From the NCBI RefSeq assembly GCF_036014215.1, contig NZ_CP107921.1, positions 3,459,001-3,523,000 of the forward strand: a stretch of 64,000 nt of DNA, written 5' to 3'. Position 1 is the first letter of the stretch, and every line of letters begins with the position of its first letter. Below, in pieces: positions 46,071 through 55,127 of the stretch. The notes beneath the pieces were generated by a model that saw only the letters and a list, made by a program, of their open reading frames with translations, had not been told where the DNA came from and did no database searches. The position numbers were made by a program, and so were the translations under genes. The stretch comes from Streptomyces sp. NBC_00440 (GTDB lineage Bacteria; Actinomycetota; Actinomycetes; Streptomycetales; Streptomycetaceae).

Positions 46071-46874
46071 TCAAACGCCGCGCGCCGGCCCTTCTTCCAC
46101 GCCCGGTGGCGCCTCCAGCACGCCTCCCACCCGGCGGGTCAGCTCCCGGGCGGTACGGGAGACATGGCCCGCGATCCGCTCCCGCTCCTCCGGGCCCACC
46201 GCGGCGCCGGGGAAGGTGACCGCGACGCCCGCGATGGGGTGAGCACTGTGGTCGAGCACGGCGGCGGCGACGGAGGAAAAGCCGCGGGTGACCTCCCCCT
46301 CCTCCGTCGCGTAACCACGACGCCGCACCCCGACCAGCAGGTTGTGGAGCGCCGACAGCGAGTTCGGCCCGGTCTCGTTACGGGAGACGAACGCCGATGC
46401 GTCGGGGAAGAGCGCCCGCACCTGCGCCCGGGACAGCCGCGCGAGCACGGCACGGCCGCTGGCGGTGAGGTGGGCCGGCAGGCGCACCCCCACATCGCTG
46501 ACCAGCGGCGCCCGGCCCGGCGCGCGCTCCTCGATCACATACAGGACCTCGCGCCCGTGCAGCAGCGCGAGGTGCGCGTTGTGCCCGGTGCGGTCGACGA
46601 GCTGCGCGAGCGGCAGCCGGGCCAGCCGCTCGAAGGGGGCCTGCCTGCTGTAACCCGATGCGAGCTCGAAGGCGCTGACACCCAGCCCGTAACGGCGCTC
46701 CTCCGGCAGGTGGGCGACGAAGTCCTCGCGGGCGAGGGTGTCGAGCAGGTGGTACGTCGTCGACCGGGGCAGCCCGACATCACGGCTGATGGCGGCGGCG
46801 GGCACCGGGCCCGCCTGACGTGCGAGATAGCGCAGGATCGCCAACACCTGGGCGGCGGCGGGCACAGTGGACAT
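46071..46874 (-). CDS. IclR family regulator, hut locus (second)
   Basis: A 267-residue regulator. The winged helix is [30 protein letters not shown]; the effector domain has [20 protein letters not shown] and [22 protein letters not shown], closely resembling the first IclR protein (41849). It diverges from hutI, and hut site C lies between them, 53 bp from its ATG, so autoregulation is likely. It is the best candidate binder of GTCTSGGATSCSAGAC because one box lies in its own promoter region. Confidence 0.9.
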   Translation of the reverse strand: MSTVPAAAQVLAILRYLARQAGPVPAAAISRDVGLPRSTTYHLLDTLAREDFVAHLPEERRYGLGVSAFELASGYSRQAPFERLARLPLAQLVDRTGHNAHLALLHGREVLYVIEERAPGRAPLVSDVGVRLPAHLTASGRAVLARLSRAQVRALFPDASAFVSRNETGPNSLSALHNLLVGVRRRGYATEEGEVTRGFSSVAAAVLDHSAHPIAGVAVTFPGAAVGPEERERIAGHVSRTARELTRRVGGVLEAPPGVEEGPARGV

Positions 46875-46926
46875 ATCGCGAGCGTACGCGCGCCGAGTGC
46901 AGCCGCCGTGACCACAACCGCAACGT

Positions 46927-46942
46927 GTCTCGGATGCCAGAC
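46927..46942. promoter_or_regulatory. Hut palindrome, site C (IclR/hutI divergent gap)
   Basis: GTCTCGGATGCCAGAC fits GTCTSGGATSCSAGAC at all positions. It lies 56 bp before hutI and 53 bp before the IclR start. Confidence 0.65.
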
Positions 46943-46997
46943 GGTAGGTACTCGGCCGCCGTGGCGGTACGGCCTCCGCCTGGGGCTACATGGAGAC

Positions 46998-48185
46998 ATG
47001 GCACATGCGACCACCACCCTCCTCACGAACATCGGCAGCCTCGTCACCAACGACCCCTCGCTCGGTGCAGGGCCCCTGGGACTGCTCCGCGACGCCGCCG
47101 TCCTGATCGAGGGCACGGACATCGCCTGGGTCGGGCCCGCCGGCACGGCGCCGGCGGCGGACCGCCGCGTCGACGCAGAGGGGCGCGCCGTCATCCCCGG
47201 CTTCGTCGACTCGCACAACCACCTGATCTTCGCGGGCGACCGCACCGAGGAGTTCAACGCCCGTATGTCGGGCCGCTCCTACACCGCCGGTGGCATCCGC
47301 ACCACCGTCGCCGCCACCCGCGAGGCGAGCGACGACGCGCTGAGCGCCAACCTCGCCCGCTACCTCACCGAGGCGCTCCGGCAGGGAACGACCACGCTGG
47401 AGACGAAGTCCGGTTACGGCCTCACCCCCGAGCAGGAGGCCCGCGCGCTGCGGGTGGCGAGGGAGCACACGGACGAGGTGACGTTCCTGGGTGCGCACAT
47501 CGTCGCGCCCGAGTACGCCGACGACCCCGCCGGGTACGTCGATCTGGTCACCGGACCGATGCTGGACGCGTGCGCCCCGTACGCCCGCTGGATCGACGTG
47601 TTCTGCGAGAAGGGCGCCTTCGACGGCGACCAGGCCCGCGCGATCCTCACCGCCGGCCTGGCCAAGGGCCTCCTCCCCCGGGTCCATGCCAACCAGCTCT
47701 CCTACGGGCCCGGTGTCCAGCTCGCCGTCGAACTCGGAGCGGCCTCGGCCGACCACTGCACGCATCTCACCGACGCCGACGTCGACGCCCTCGCCCACGG
47801 CACCACCGTCGCCACACTGCTGCCCGGCTGCGAGTTCTCCACCCGCGCCACCTACCCCGACGCCCGACGGCTCCTCGACGCGGGCGCCACCGTCGCCCTG
47901 TCCACCGACTGCAACCCCGGCTCCTCCTTCACCAGTTCCATGCCCTTCTGTATCGCCATCGCCGTACGGGAGATGGGCATGACCCCCGACGAGGCCCTCT
48001 GGGCCGCCACCGCCGGCGGCGCCCGGGCCCTGCGCCGCGACGACATCGGCCGCCTCGCACCCGGCGCCCGCGCCGACCTCGCCCTCCTCGACGCCCCCTC
48101 CCATGTCCACCTCGCCTACCGGCCCGGGGTACCCCTGGTCTCCGCCGTGTGGCAGGCGGGCCGGCGCCACCCGGACGCCTCGTGA
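46998..48185 (+). CDS. hutI: Imidazolonepropionase
   Basis: A 395-residue metal-dependent amidohydrolase that opens imidazolonepropionate to N-formimidoyl-glutamate. [18 protein letters not shown] provides the first metal His pair; [36 protein letters not shown] and STDCNPGSS complete the active site. ATG 46998 follows GGAG at 46992-46995; the frame is open upstream but overlaps site C. The decarboxylase follows after 50 bp. Confidence 0.95.
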   Translation: MAHATTTLLTNIGSLVTNDPSLGAGPLGLLRDAAVLIEGTDIAWVGPAGTAPAADRRVDAEGRAVIPGFVDSHNHLIFAGDRTEEFNARMSGRSYTAGGIRTTVAATREASDDALSANLARYLTEALRQGTTTLETKSGYGLTPEQEARALRVAREHTDEVTFLGAHIVAPEYADDPAGYVDLVTGPMLDACAPYARWIDVFCEKGAFDGDQARAILTAGLAKGLLPRVHANQLSYGPGVQLAVELGAASADHCTHLTDADVDALAHGTTVATLLPGCEFSTRATYPDARRLLDAGATVALSTDCNPGSSFTSSMPFCIAIAVREMGMTPDEALWAATAGGARALRRDDIGRLAPGARADLALLDAPSHVHLAYRPGVPLVSAVWQAGRRHPDAS

Positions 48186-48235
48186 GCGGCAGACCGCGGC
48201 GAGCCGCACGACCTCACCCGAAGGGAACCACTCAG

Positions 48236-51200
48236 ATGGGCGACCAGGCCGCCGGCCCGGCAGCCGCGAACGCCGGTACACGCGCGGGGAATTCACCGGC
48301 GCCGGCCGTGAACGCCATTACGCGCTCAGGGGATTCACCGGCAGCCGACCAACCGGACACCGATCCGCCGACGGCCGCCGACCAGCCGGACACCGGCACC
48401 GGCACGGGCACGGGCACCGGCACGGGTCCGCTGACGGCCACCGTCCACAACAGCGTCCGCCAGTTGCGTGCCGACGCCTGGAGCTCACTGGGCGAACTCA
48501 CGCACCGGCCGCCCGGCGAACAGGACGCCGGGCGTCTGGAGGAGCTGTTCCAGCTGCTCACCCCGATCGAGAACTGCTGGGCCTTCCCCGGCAAGGCCGG
48601 CCTCGCCGAACTGCGCCGGCTGCACGAGACGGGCGACCACCGGAGGCTGTCACAGCGCGCGGAGGAACTGAACCGGGCGCTGAGCACCGGCTCCTACCAC
48701 CACACCCCCTCCCCCCTGGCACCGCACGACGGACCGGCGGAGGCCGACGGCACAGCGGGGTACGACCCGGGCGCGGCGGCATCGAAGCCGTACTTCGAGG
48801 TCCTGGTCGTCGGCGAACTCGACGACCAGGAGGAACAGGCGCTGCGCGACGAACTGCGCCGGCAGCGCCGTGACGAGGACGAGTTCGTCTACAGCCTCGT
48901 CATCTCCCCCAGCTTCGAGGACGCGGTCGTCACCGCGCTGGTCAACTCCAGCGTGCAGGCCGTCGTCATCCGCCACCGCTTCGCCGACCGGTCCGCGCAC
49001 GACCTGCACGTACTGCGGCGCTTCTTCGAGGGCGACGCCGGGCAGCACATCCCGTGCGGCCGACAGCCCGAGCAGCGGGCGCAGTTGCTCGGCGACCGGT
49101 TGCTCGCGCTCCGGCCTGAACTGGACCTCTATCTGATGACGGAGGCCTCGGTCGAGCGGACAGCGGGTTCGCTCAGCCGCCGCTTCGCCCGGGTCTTCCA
49201 CGCCCGCGAGGGCCTGCTCGAACTGCACCTGTCCATCCTGCACGGCATCGGCGAGCGGTACCGCGCGCCCTTCTTCACCGCGCTGCGGGCCCACAGCCGA
49301 CGGCCCTCCGGTGTCTTCCACGCCCTGCCCATCTCGCGCGGCACCTCCGTGGTCACCTCCCACTGGATCCCGGAGATGGCCCGTTTCTACGGCCTCAACA
49401 TCTTCCTCGCCGAGACCTCCGCCACCTCCGGCGGCCTGGACTCGCTCCTTGAGCCGACCGGACCGCTGCGTGAGGCCCAGGACCTGGCGGCCCGTGCGTT
49501 CGGCGCACGGCAGACGTACTTCGTCACCAACGGCACCTCCACCGCCAACAAGGTCGTCGTCCAGGCCCTGGTGCGGCCCGGCGACGTCGTGCTCGTGGAC
49601 CGCAACTGCCACAAGTCCCACCACTACGGGCTGATGCTGGCCGGCGCCCATGTCGTCTACCTCGACGCGTACCCGCTCGACCAGTACGGAATGTACGGCG
49701 CCGTGCCGATCGAGGAGATCAAGCGGAAGCTGCTGATGCTGCGGCGCGAGGGCCTGCTGGACCGCGTCAAGCTGCTCCTCCTCACCAACTGCACCTTCGA
49801 CGGAATCGTCTACAACCCCTCCCGGGTGATGGAGGAGTGCCTGGCGCTCAAGCCGGACATGGCATTCCTCTGGGACGAGGCGTGGTTCGCCTTCGCCCGC
49901 TTCCACCCCGTCTACCGGCGCCGCACCGCGATGGCCGCGGCCCGCGAGCTGACCGACCGCTACCGGAGCGCGGACTACGCCGATCGGTACGCCGCGCACC
50001 GCCGGGAGCTGGGCGCTGAACCGGACGAGGAGGCCCTGCTCAGCAGTCGGCTGATGCCTGACCCGGACACCGTGCGGGTCCGGGTGTACGCCACCCAGTC
50101 CACGCACAAGACGCTCACCTCACTGCGCCAGGGGTCGATGATCCACGTCTTCGACCAGGAGTTCCGGCACAAGGTCGCGGAGACCTTCCGCGAGGCGTAC
50201 ATGACGCACACCTCGACCTCGCCCAACTACCAGATCCTCGCCTCCCTGGACCTCGGCCGCCGGCAGGCCGAGCTGGAGGGTTTCGAACTCGTACAGAAGC
50301 AGCTGGAGCAGGCGGGGGTGCTGCGGGACGCGATCGACCAGCATCCGCTGCTGAGCCGCTACCTGCACTTCCTCACCACACCCGAGCTGGTCCCCGCCCG
50401 GTTCCGTTCCTCCGGCGTGGAGCAGCCCCTGCGGACCGGGCTCGCCCGGATGTCCGCCGCCTGGCAGGACGACGAGTTCGTCCTCGACCCCACCCGGGCG
50501 ACGCTGCACATCGGCCGCACCGGGATCGACGGCGACACCTTCAAGCACGAGCACCTCATGGACCGGTACGGCGTCCAGGTCAACAAGACCACCCGGAACA
50601 CGCTGCTGTTCATGACCACCATCGGCACCACGCGCAGCGCGGTCGCCTATCTCATCGAGGTCCTCGTGAAGATCGTCGAGGAACTCCGGGAGAACATCGA
50701 GGAGATGAACCCGCGCGAGCGGGCCGTGCACCGCAGGCGGAGGGCGGCTCTCAACGACCCTTCGGCCGCGCTGCCGGACTTCAGCGAGTTCCACGCCGCT
50801 TTCCGTCCCGGTGTGCACACCCCGGAGGGCGACCTGCGGACCGCGTTCTTCCTCGCCTACGACGACACCCAGTGCGAGTACCTGCCGTCGCACGAGGTCG
50901 GCGAGGCCGTCGCCGGGGGCCGCGAGGTCGTCTCGGCCACCTTCGTCACCCCGTACCCTCCGGGCTTCCCCGTGCTGGTACCCGGACAGGTGATCAACAA
51001 GGAGGTGCTGCGGTACATGGAAGCCCTCGACACCCGTGAGATCCACGGATACCGGCCTGACACCGGTTACCGGGTCTTCACCGAAGCCGCGCTGAAGGAG
51101 CAGACCGCGCTCTCCGGTCAATTGAGGAAGAACAGGGGCCGGTTGACAGCGCGCGGGACGGCCGAAGCAGCGGCAGCAGACACCGGCACAGGTCCGAGCA

Positions 51201-51259
51201 CCGGCACCGGCACAGGTACCGGAACGGGTACCGGCACACGAGGAAGTGAACGAGCGTGA
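48236..51259 (+). CDS. Large fold-III PLP decarboxylase (Orn/Lys/Arg type)
   Basis: A 1007-residue decarboxylase of the ornithine/lysine/arginine group. An N-terminal disordered tail carries a Gly-Thr repeat (about residues 51-63). The wing domain is at about 180-300. The PLP core has TYFVTNGTSTANKVVVQAL, HKSHHYGLMLAGA, AFLWDEAWFAF and ATQSTHKTLTSLRQGSMIH with the Schiff-base Lys625. The C-terminal domain ends in a second Gly-Thr repeat (51192-51240). GAAGGGAA lies nine bases before the ATG. It overlaps hutD by 4 bp. The substrate is unknown; its place in the hut locus suggests histidine or a related amino acid. Confidence 0.9.
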   Translation: MGDQAAGPAAANAGTRAGNSPAPAVNAITRSGDSPAADQPDTDPPTAADQPDTGTGTGTGTGTGPLTATVHNSVRQLRADAWSSLGELTHRPPGEQDAGRLEELFQLLTPIENCWAFPGKAGLAELRRLHETGDHRRLSQRAEELNRALSTGSYHHTPSPLAPHDGPAEADGTAGYDPGAAASKPYFEVLVVGELDDQEEQALRDELRRQRRDEDEFVYSLVISPSFEDAVVTALVNSSVQAVVIRHRFADRSAHDLHVLRRFFEGDAGQHIPCGRQPEQRAQLLGDRLLALRPELDLYLMTEASVERTAGSLSRRFARVFHAREGLLELHLSILHGIGERYRAPFFTALRAHSRRPSGVFHALPISRGTSVVTSHWIPEMARFYGLNIFLAETSATSGGLDSLLEPTGPLREAQDLAARAFGARQTYFVTNGTSTANKVVVQALVRPGDVVLVDRNCHKSHHYGLMLAGAHVVYLDAYPLDQYGMYGAVPIEEIKRKLLMLRREGLLDRVKLLLLTNCTFDGIVYNPSRVMEECLALKPDMAFLWDEAWFAFARFHPVYRRRTAMAAARELTDRYRSADYADRYAAHRRELGAEPDEEALLSSRLMPDPDTVRVRVYATQSTHKTLTSLRQGSMIHVFDQEFRHKVAETFREAYMTHTSTSPNYQILASLDLGRRQAELEGFELVQKQLEQAGVLRDAIDQHPLLSRYLHFLTTPELVPARFRSSGVEQPLRTGLARMSAAWQDDEFVLDPTRATLHIGRTGIDGDTFKHEHLMDRYGVQVNKTTRNTLLFMTTIGTTRSAVAYLIEVLVKIVEELRENIEEMNPRERAVHRRRRAALNDPSAALPDFSEFHAAFRPGVHTPEGDLRTAFFLAYDDTQCEYLPSHEVGEAVAGGREVVSATFVTPYPPGFPVLVPGQVINKEVLRYMEALDTREIHGYRPDTGYRVFTEAALKEQTALSGQLRKNRGRLTARGTAEAAAADTGTGPSTGTGTGTGTGTGTRGSERA

Positions 51260-51960
51260 CCACAGAAGCGAGCATGACCAGGGACTCCGCGGAGCCCGGA
51301 GTCTCCGGAGCGTCCACAGTGCCCGGAGGGTGGAGCGTGCTCCGGGCGCACGACCGGTCCGCGGCGCCCTGGAAGAACGGCGGTGGCATCACCCGCGAGG
51401 TGGCCGCCGGCCCTGCCGGGGCCGGACTGGACGACTTCTCCTGGCGGGTGAGTCTGGCCGAGGTCGGGCAGGGCGGACCGTTCTCCTCCTTCAGCGGTGT
51501 CGACCGGGTCATCACCCTCGTGGAGGGGCCGGGGATGGAGCTCACGGTCGACGGGGCGCCGCACACGATCGCCGCACCCCACCAGCCCTTTGCCTTTCCG
51601 GGCGACGCGATGACCACCTGCCGGCTGCTCGGCGGTCCCATCGGCGACCTCAACGTGATGACGCGGCGCACCAGGGTGACGGCTCATGTCCGCATGGCCC
51701 ACGAGGACTTCTCCCCCGCGCCCCGCAGTGGAGAGCTGGTCCTGGTCATCGCCCTGCTGGGCACGGTGACCTTCGAGGAGCCGGGTGTGGTCCTCGACCG
51801 GCTGGACGCGGCCGTGCTCTCCGGCCAGGACGTCGGCGCGGGGCCTGTCGAAGGTGCGGTGCCTGCCCAAGGGGAGGTGCCTGCCCAAGGGACGGTGCGT
51901 GTCGAAGGGACGGCGGCGGTCATCACCCTGACCCCGGTCCCCCGCTCACCCGGCCTGTGA
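51256..51960 (+). CDS. hutD: HutD family protein
   Basis: A 234-residue cupin-like protein of the HutD family, present in many hut operons; it is thought to limit pathway flux, but its reaction is not established. WSVLRAHDRSAAPWKNGGGITREVA is the family signature and FSWRVSLAEVGQGGPFSSFSGVDRVITLVEG follows. The C-terminal part has a PAQGEV/PAQGTV repeat that is probably disordered. The GTG start overlaps the decarboxylase stop (GTGA), so the two are translated together. Confidence 0.88.
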   Translation: MTTEASMTRDSAEPGVSGASTVPGGWSVLRAHDRSAAPWKNGGGITREVAAGPAGAGLDDFSWRVSLAEVGQGGPFSSFSGVDRVITLVEGPGMELTVDGAPHTIAAPHQPFAFPGDAMTTCRLLGGPIGDLNVMTRRTRVTAHVRMAHEDFSPAPRSGELVLVIALLGTVTFEEPGVVLDRLDAAVLSGQDVGAGPVEGAVPAQGEVPAQGTVRVEGTAAVITLTPVPRSPGL

Positions 51961-52009
51961 CCGGTGGAACACAGGGGCACGAGCCCATCCGACGGGGGAC
52001 GGAACGGCC

Positions 52010-52825
52010 GTGCCGGCACTCCAGCGGGCTGACGCCCCGAGCCCCGTAGCCACCCGGCTACGGCGGTTACTGGAAAGCTGCCGGCTGACTCCCGCCCGGC
52101 GTCGCATCGCGCACAGTATGCTGCGCCGCCCGGACGACGTACCGTTCCTCTCCAGCATCGCGCTGGCCGAGCTGGCGGGCGTCAGTCAGCCGTCCGTCAC
52201 CCGGTTCGCCGTAGCTCTGGGCTTCGACGGCTACCCGGCCCTGCGCCGCCACCTGCGGGAGATCGCCACCGCCGGGCCGGGGCCGGCCGCCGCCCCGGCG
52301 AACGCCTACCAGAAGCTGGTCCAGGCCGAGATCGACAACCTCCGCGACCTGTCCACGGCGCTCACCGACCCGGCGTCCGTCGTCCGCGCGGCCCACCTGC
52401 TCGCCGCCTCGCACCCGCTGCTGGTTCTGGGTCTGCGGGCCGCCGCCGCCCAGGCCGGCGACTTCGCCCATGCCGCCCGTACGGTGCACCCCGACATCCG
52501 GCTGCTCGACGAGGGCGGCACCACGCTGACCAACCGTGTCGACGACGCCGTACGGGTCGGCGCATCGGCCCTGCTGTGCTTCGCCATGCCCCGGCACCCG
52601 CACGAGGTCGTCGACGCCCTCGCCTACGCGCGGGGGGCGGGCCTGACCATCGTCACCGTCACCGACAGCTCCTTCGCGCCGGTCGCCGCCCACACCGACA
52701 TCCTCCTGCCCGTCGGAACGGCACGCCGCTTCGACACCGTCTGTGCCCCGGTGCTGCTCGGCCGCCTCCTCGTGCGGGCCGCCCGCCACGGAGGTACTGG
52801 CGCCGCGGGAACCGAGCCGTCGTAG
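52010..52825 (+). CDS. MurR/RpiR family regulator
   Basis: A 271-residue regulator. The N-terminal HTH is LAELAGVSQPSVTRFAVALGFDGYPALRRHL; the SIS domain (about 120-260) has HPLLVLGLRAAAAQAGDFAHAAR and ALLCFAMPRHPHEVVDAL. SIS domains in this family usually bind phosphosugars. It starts at GTG 52010, 49 bp after hutD on the same strand, so it may be cotranscribed with the hut genes and act in their control. Confidence 0.88.
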   Translation: MPALQRADAPSPVATRLRRLLESCRLTPARRRIAHSMLRRPDDVPFLSSIALAELAGVSQPSVTRFAVALGFDGYPALRRHLREIATAGPGPAAAPANAYQKLVQAEIDNLRDLSTALTDPASVVRAAHLLAASHPLLVLGLRAAAAQAGDFAHAARTVHPDIRLLDEGGTTLTNRVDDAVRVGASALLCFAMPRHPHEVVDALAYARGAGLTIVTVTDSSFAPVAAHTDILLPVGTARRFDTVCAPVLLGRLLVRAARHGGTGAAGTEPS

Positions 52826-52978
52826 ACGTTCTCCGGAGTGACCGTGTCGATCACCCCGGAAATAGGACAGAACTGGACCTGGTGCCTTGATCGGCACCGG
52901 GCGGCTGCCCGGCGAGGCCACCCGCCCGGCACTATGGTGGAGATTACGGGCGGTGTCAGGCGCTGAGGCAGGCTGGGC

Positions 52979-54205
52979 ATGACGGATGCGGCGATCGACT
53001 ACGCGGCGGTGCTCCAGGCACTGCCCAGCATGGTGGCACTGCTGACCCCCGAGCTGGTGTACGTGGACGCGAACGAGGAGTACCTCCGCGGCTCCGGACG
53101 CAGCCGCGAGCAGCTGATCGGCCGGTACCTGTTCGACGTGTTCCCCGACAACCCCCACGACCCCGGCGCCAGCGGCGCACGGAACCTGTATGCCTCGCTC
53201 CAGCGGGTCCTGAGCACGGGTGAGCGCGACACCATGGCCCTGCAACGCTACGACGTCCAGTCCACGGAGCGGCCCAGCGAGTGGGAGGAACGCTACTGGA
53301 GCCCGGTCAACGCCCCGATCCTCGGCCCCGACGGCCAGGTCGTCCTGCTGGTGCACCGGGTGGAGGAGGTCACCCAGCTCATCAAGGCCCGCGGCGGCGC
53401 CGACGGCAGCCGGACCCGGGCCCTGGAGGCCGAGCTCTACACCCGGGCCCGGGAACTGCAGGAGGTCAACGAACGTCTGCGCCGGGCCCACGCCCACGAG
53501 CGTGAGGTCGCCCTCGCCCTGCAGAAGGCCATGCTGCCCGCCCCTGCCGATGTGGGCCACCACCGGGCCGCCGTGCGCTACCAGCCGGCCGTCGGCTCCT
53601 TGAACGTGTGCGGCGACTGGTACGACCTGGTCGATCTGCCCGGCGACCGGATCGGGGTCTCCGTCGGCGACGTCGTGGGCCACGGTCTGCGCGCCGCCGG
53701 CGTCATGGGCCTGCTGCGAAGCGCCCTGAGCGCGGCGTCCCGGGTCGCCGGCGGGCCCGCTCAGGCCCTGGAAGTCCTCGGGCTGTACGCCCGCTCCGTC
53801 GAAGGCGCCGAGTCCACCACCGCCGTCGAGACCTGCATCGACTGGGATACCCACACCCTCACCTACAGCAGCGCCGGCCACCCGCCGCCCGCCCTGCTGC
53901 GCGCCCACGGCGGCGTCGAGTTCCTCGACCGGGCCACCGACCCCCCGTTGGGCGCGCGCCCCGACCACACCCCCCGGCCCGAGGCCAGCACCGGCTTCAC
54001 GGAAGGCGACACCCTCGTCCTCTACACCGACGGACTCATCGAACGTCGCCACGAAGACATCGATACGGGCATCGCCCGCCTCGCCCACGCCCTCACCCGC
54101 CACCGGGGCGCCGACCCCGAAGCCCTCGCCGACGCGATCCTCCTCGACCTCCTCCCACCCGACGGCGCCATCGACGACACAGCCCTCGTCATCGTCCGGC
54201 TCTGA
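52979..54205 (+). CDS. PAS domain PP2C (SpoIIE) protein phosphatase
   Basis: A 408-residue signalling phosphatase. The PAS domain is at about 5-135 (LVYVDANEEYLRGSGRSREQLIGR); a coiled coil at about 140-180 leads to the SpoIIE/PP2C domain at about 185-405. Metal-binding signatures are VCGDWYDLVDL, SVGDVVGHGLRAAGVMG and the terminal DDTALVIVRL. It should dephosphorylate an anti-sigma antagonist. The gene stands alone between the RpiR and the 54-61 kb operon. Confidence 0.92.
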   Translation: MTDAAIDYAAVLQALPSMVALLTPELVYVDANEEYLRGSGRSREQLIGRYLFDVFPDNPHDPGASGARNLYASLQRVLSTGERDTMALQRYDVQSTERPSEWEERYWSPVNAPILGPDGQVVLLVHRVEEVTQLIKARGGADGSRTRALEAELYTRARELQEVNERLRRAHAHEREVALALQKAMLPAPADVGHHRAAVRYQPAVGSLNVCGDWYDLVDLPGDRIGVSVGDVVGHGLRAAGVMGLLRSALSAASRVAGGPAQALEVLGLYARSVEGAESTTAVETCIDWDTHTLTYSSAGHPPPALLRAHGGVEFLDRATDPPLGARPDHTPRPEASTGFTEGDTLVLYTDGLIERRHEDIDTGIARLAHALTRHRGADPEALADAILLDLLPPDGAIDDTALVIVRL

Positions 54206-54266
54206 GCCCGCCCCGGCACCGAGCAGCCCCACCACGGCGATCCTCATGGGTTCAGTACGGGCAGAC

Positions 54267-55127
54267 CTACACCTCCACCTGGACCGACGTGCGCCCGTAC
54301 ACCTGCTTGCCGAGCCACTGACCGCCGTCCAGCGTCAGACACTCGCCGGTCACGTACGCGGCCTTGTCGCCCAGCAGGAACAGCGCCGCGTCCGCGATCT
54401 CCGCCGGGTCGGCGAACCGGCCCGCCGGGACCGTCTCCAGCACCCCGGCGCGCGCCTCGTCCGTCGCCCACAACGCCGCGCCCGCCCCTTCCGTCTCGGT
54501 CGGCCCGGGGGCGACACAGTTGAGGCGGATGCCCAGCGGTGCGAGCTCGACCGCCAGGGTGCGCGTCATGGCCAGCACGCCCGCCTTCGCCGCTGCCGAG
54601 TGGACGGTCCCCGGGTGCCCGTGCCAGGCGTAACTGGCGATCACCGAAAGCACCGAGCCGCCGGTGCCCTGCTCGCGGAGTCGGCGGGCGACGGCGCGTG
54701 TGCAGTAGTACGAGCCGTTGAGGACGATGTCGACCACCGCTCGCCAGCCGTTCGGGCTCATATCGATGCCGGGCACCACGAAGTTGCCGGCCGCGTTGTT
54801 GACCAGGCCGTCCACCCGGCCGAAGTGGTCGACGGCGGCGGCCACGAGGGCGTCGACGGCTTCCGGGTCGCGGACGTCCGTCGGTACGGCGAGGGCCCGG
54901 CCGCCCTTCGCCTCGGCGAGTGCGACGGTCTCGGCCAGCCGTTCGGGCGTGCGGCCCGCGACGACGACCTGCGCGCCCCGGTCGCTCAGGGCCAGCGCGA
55001 CGGCCCGGCCGATGCCGCTGCCGCCACCGGTCACGATGTACGTACGACCGGAGAACTCGCCCGCTTCTAGGGACTGTTCGCGCCGCGCGGGCTGTTCACG
55101 GCGCTCGGGGCTCGTACCGGAATTCAT
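54267..55127 (-). CDS. SDR family 2,4-dienoyl-CoA reductase-like protein
   Basis: A 286-residue SDR. The cofactor motif is YIVTGGGSGIGRAVALAL; NNAAGNF follows. The active site reads SVIASYAWHGHPGTVHSAAAKAG: the catalytic Tyr of YxxxK is replaced by Ser, as in the 2,4-dienoyl-CoA reductase group. It is the last gene of the five-gene operon and overlaps the acyl-CoA synthetase stop by 4 bp. It should reduce an enoyl- or dienoyl-CoA with NADPH. Confidence 0.87.
   Translation of the reverse strand: MNSGTSPERREQPARREQSLEAGEFSGRTYIVTGGGSGIGRAVALALSDRGAQVVVAGRTPERLAETVALAEAKGGRALAVPTDVRDPEAVDALVAAAVDHFGRVDGLVNNAAGNFVVPGIDMSPNGWRAVVDIVLNGSYYCTRAVARRLREQGTGGSVLSVIASYAWHGHPGTVHSAAAKAGVLAMTRTLAVELAPLGIRLNCVAPGPTETEGAGAALWATDEARAGVLETVPAGRFADPAEIADAALFLLGDKAAYVTGECLTLDGGQWLGKQVYGRTSVQVEV

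Noticed and set aside
46820..51259. 1479-codon reading of the decarboxylase gene
   Set aside because: The first 470 codons are out-of-frame hutI; ATG 48236 has a good ribosome binding site.
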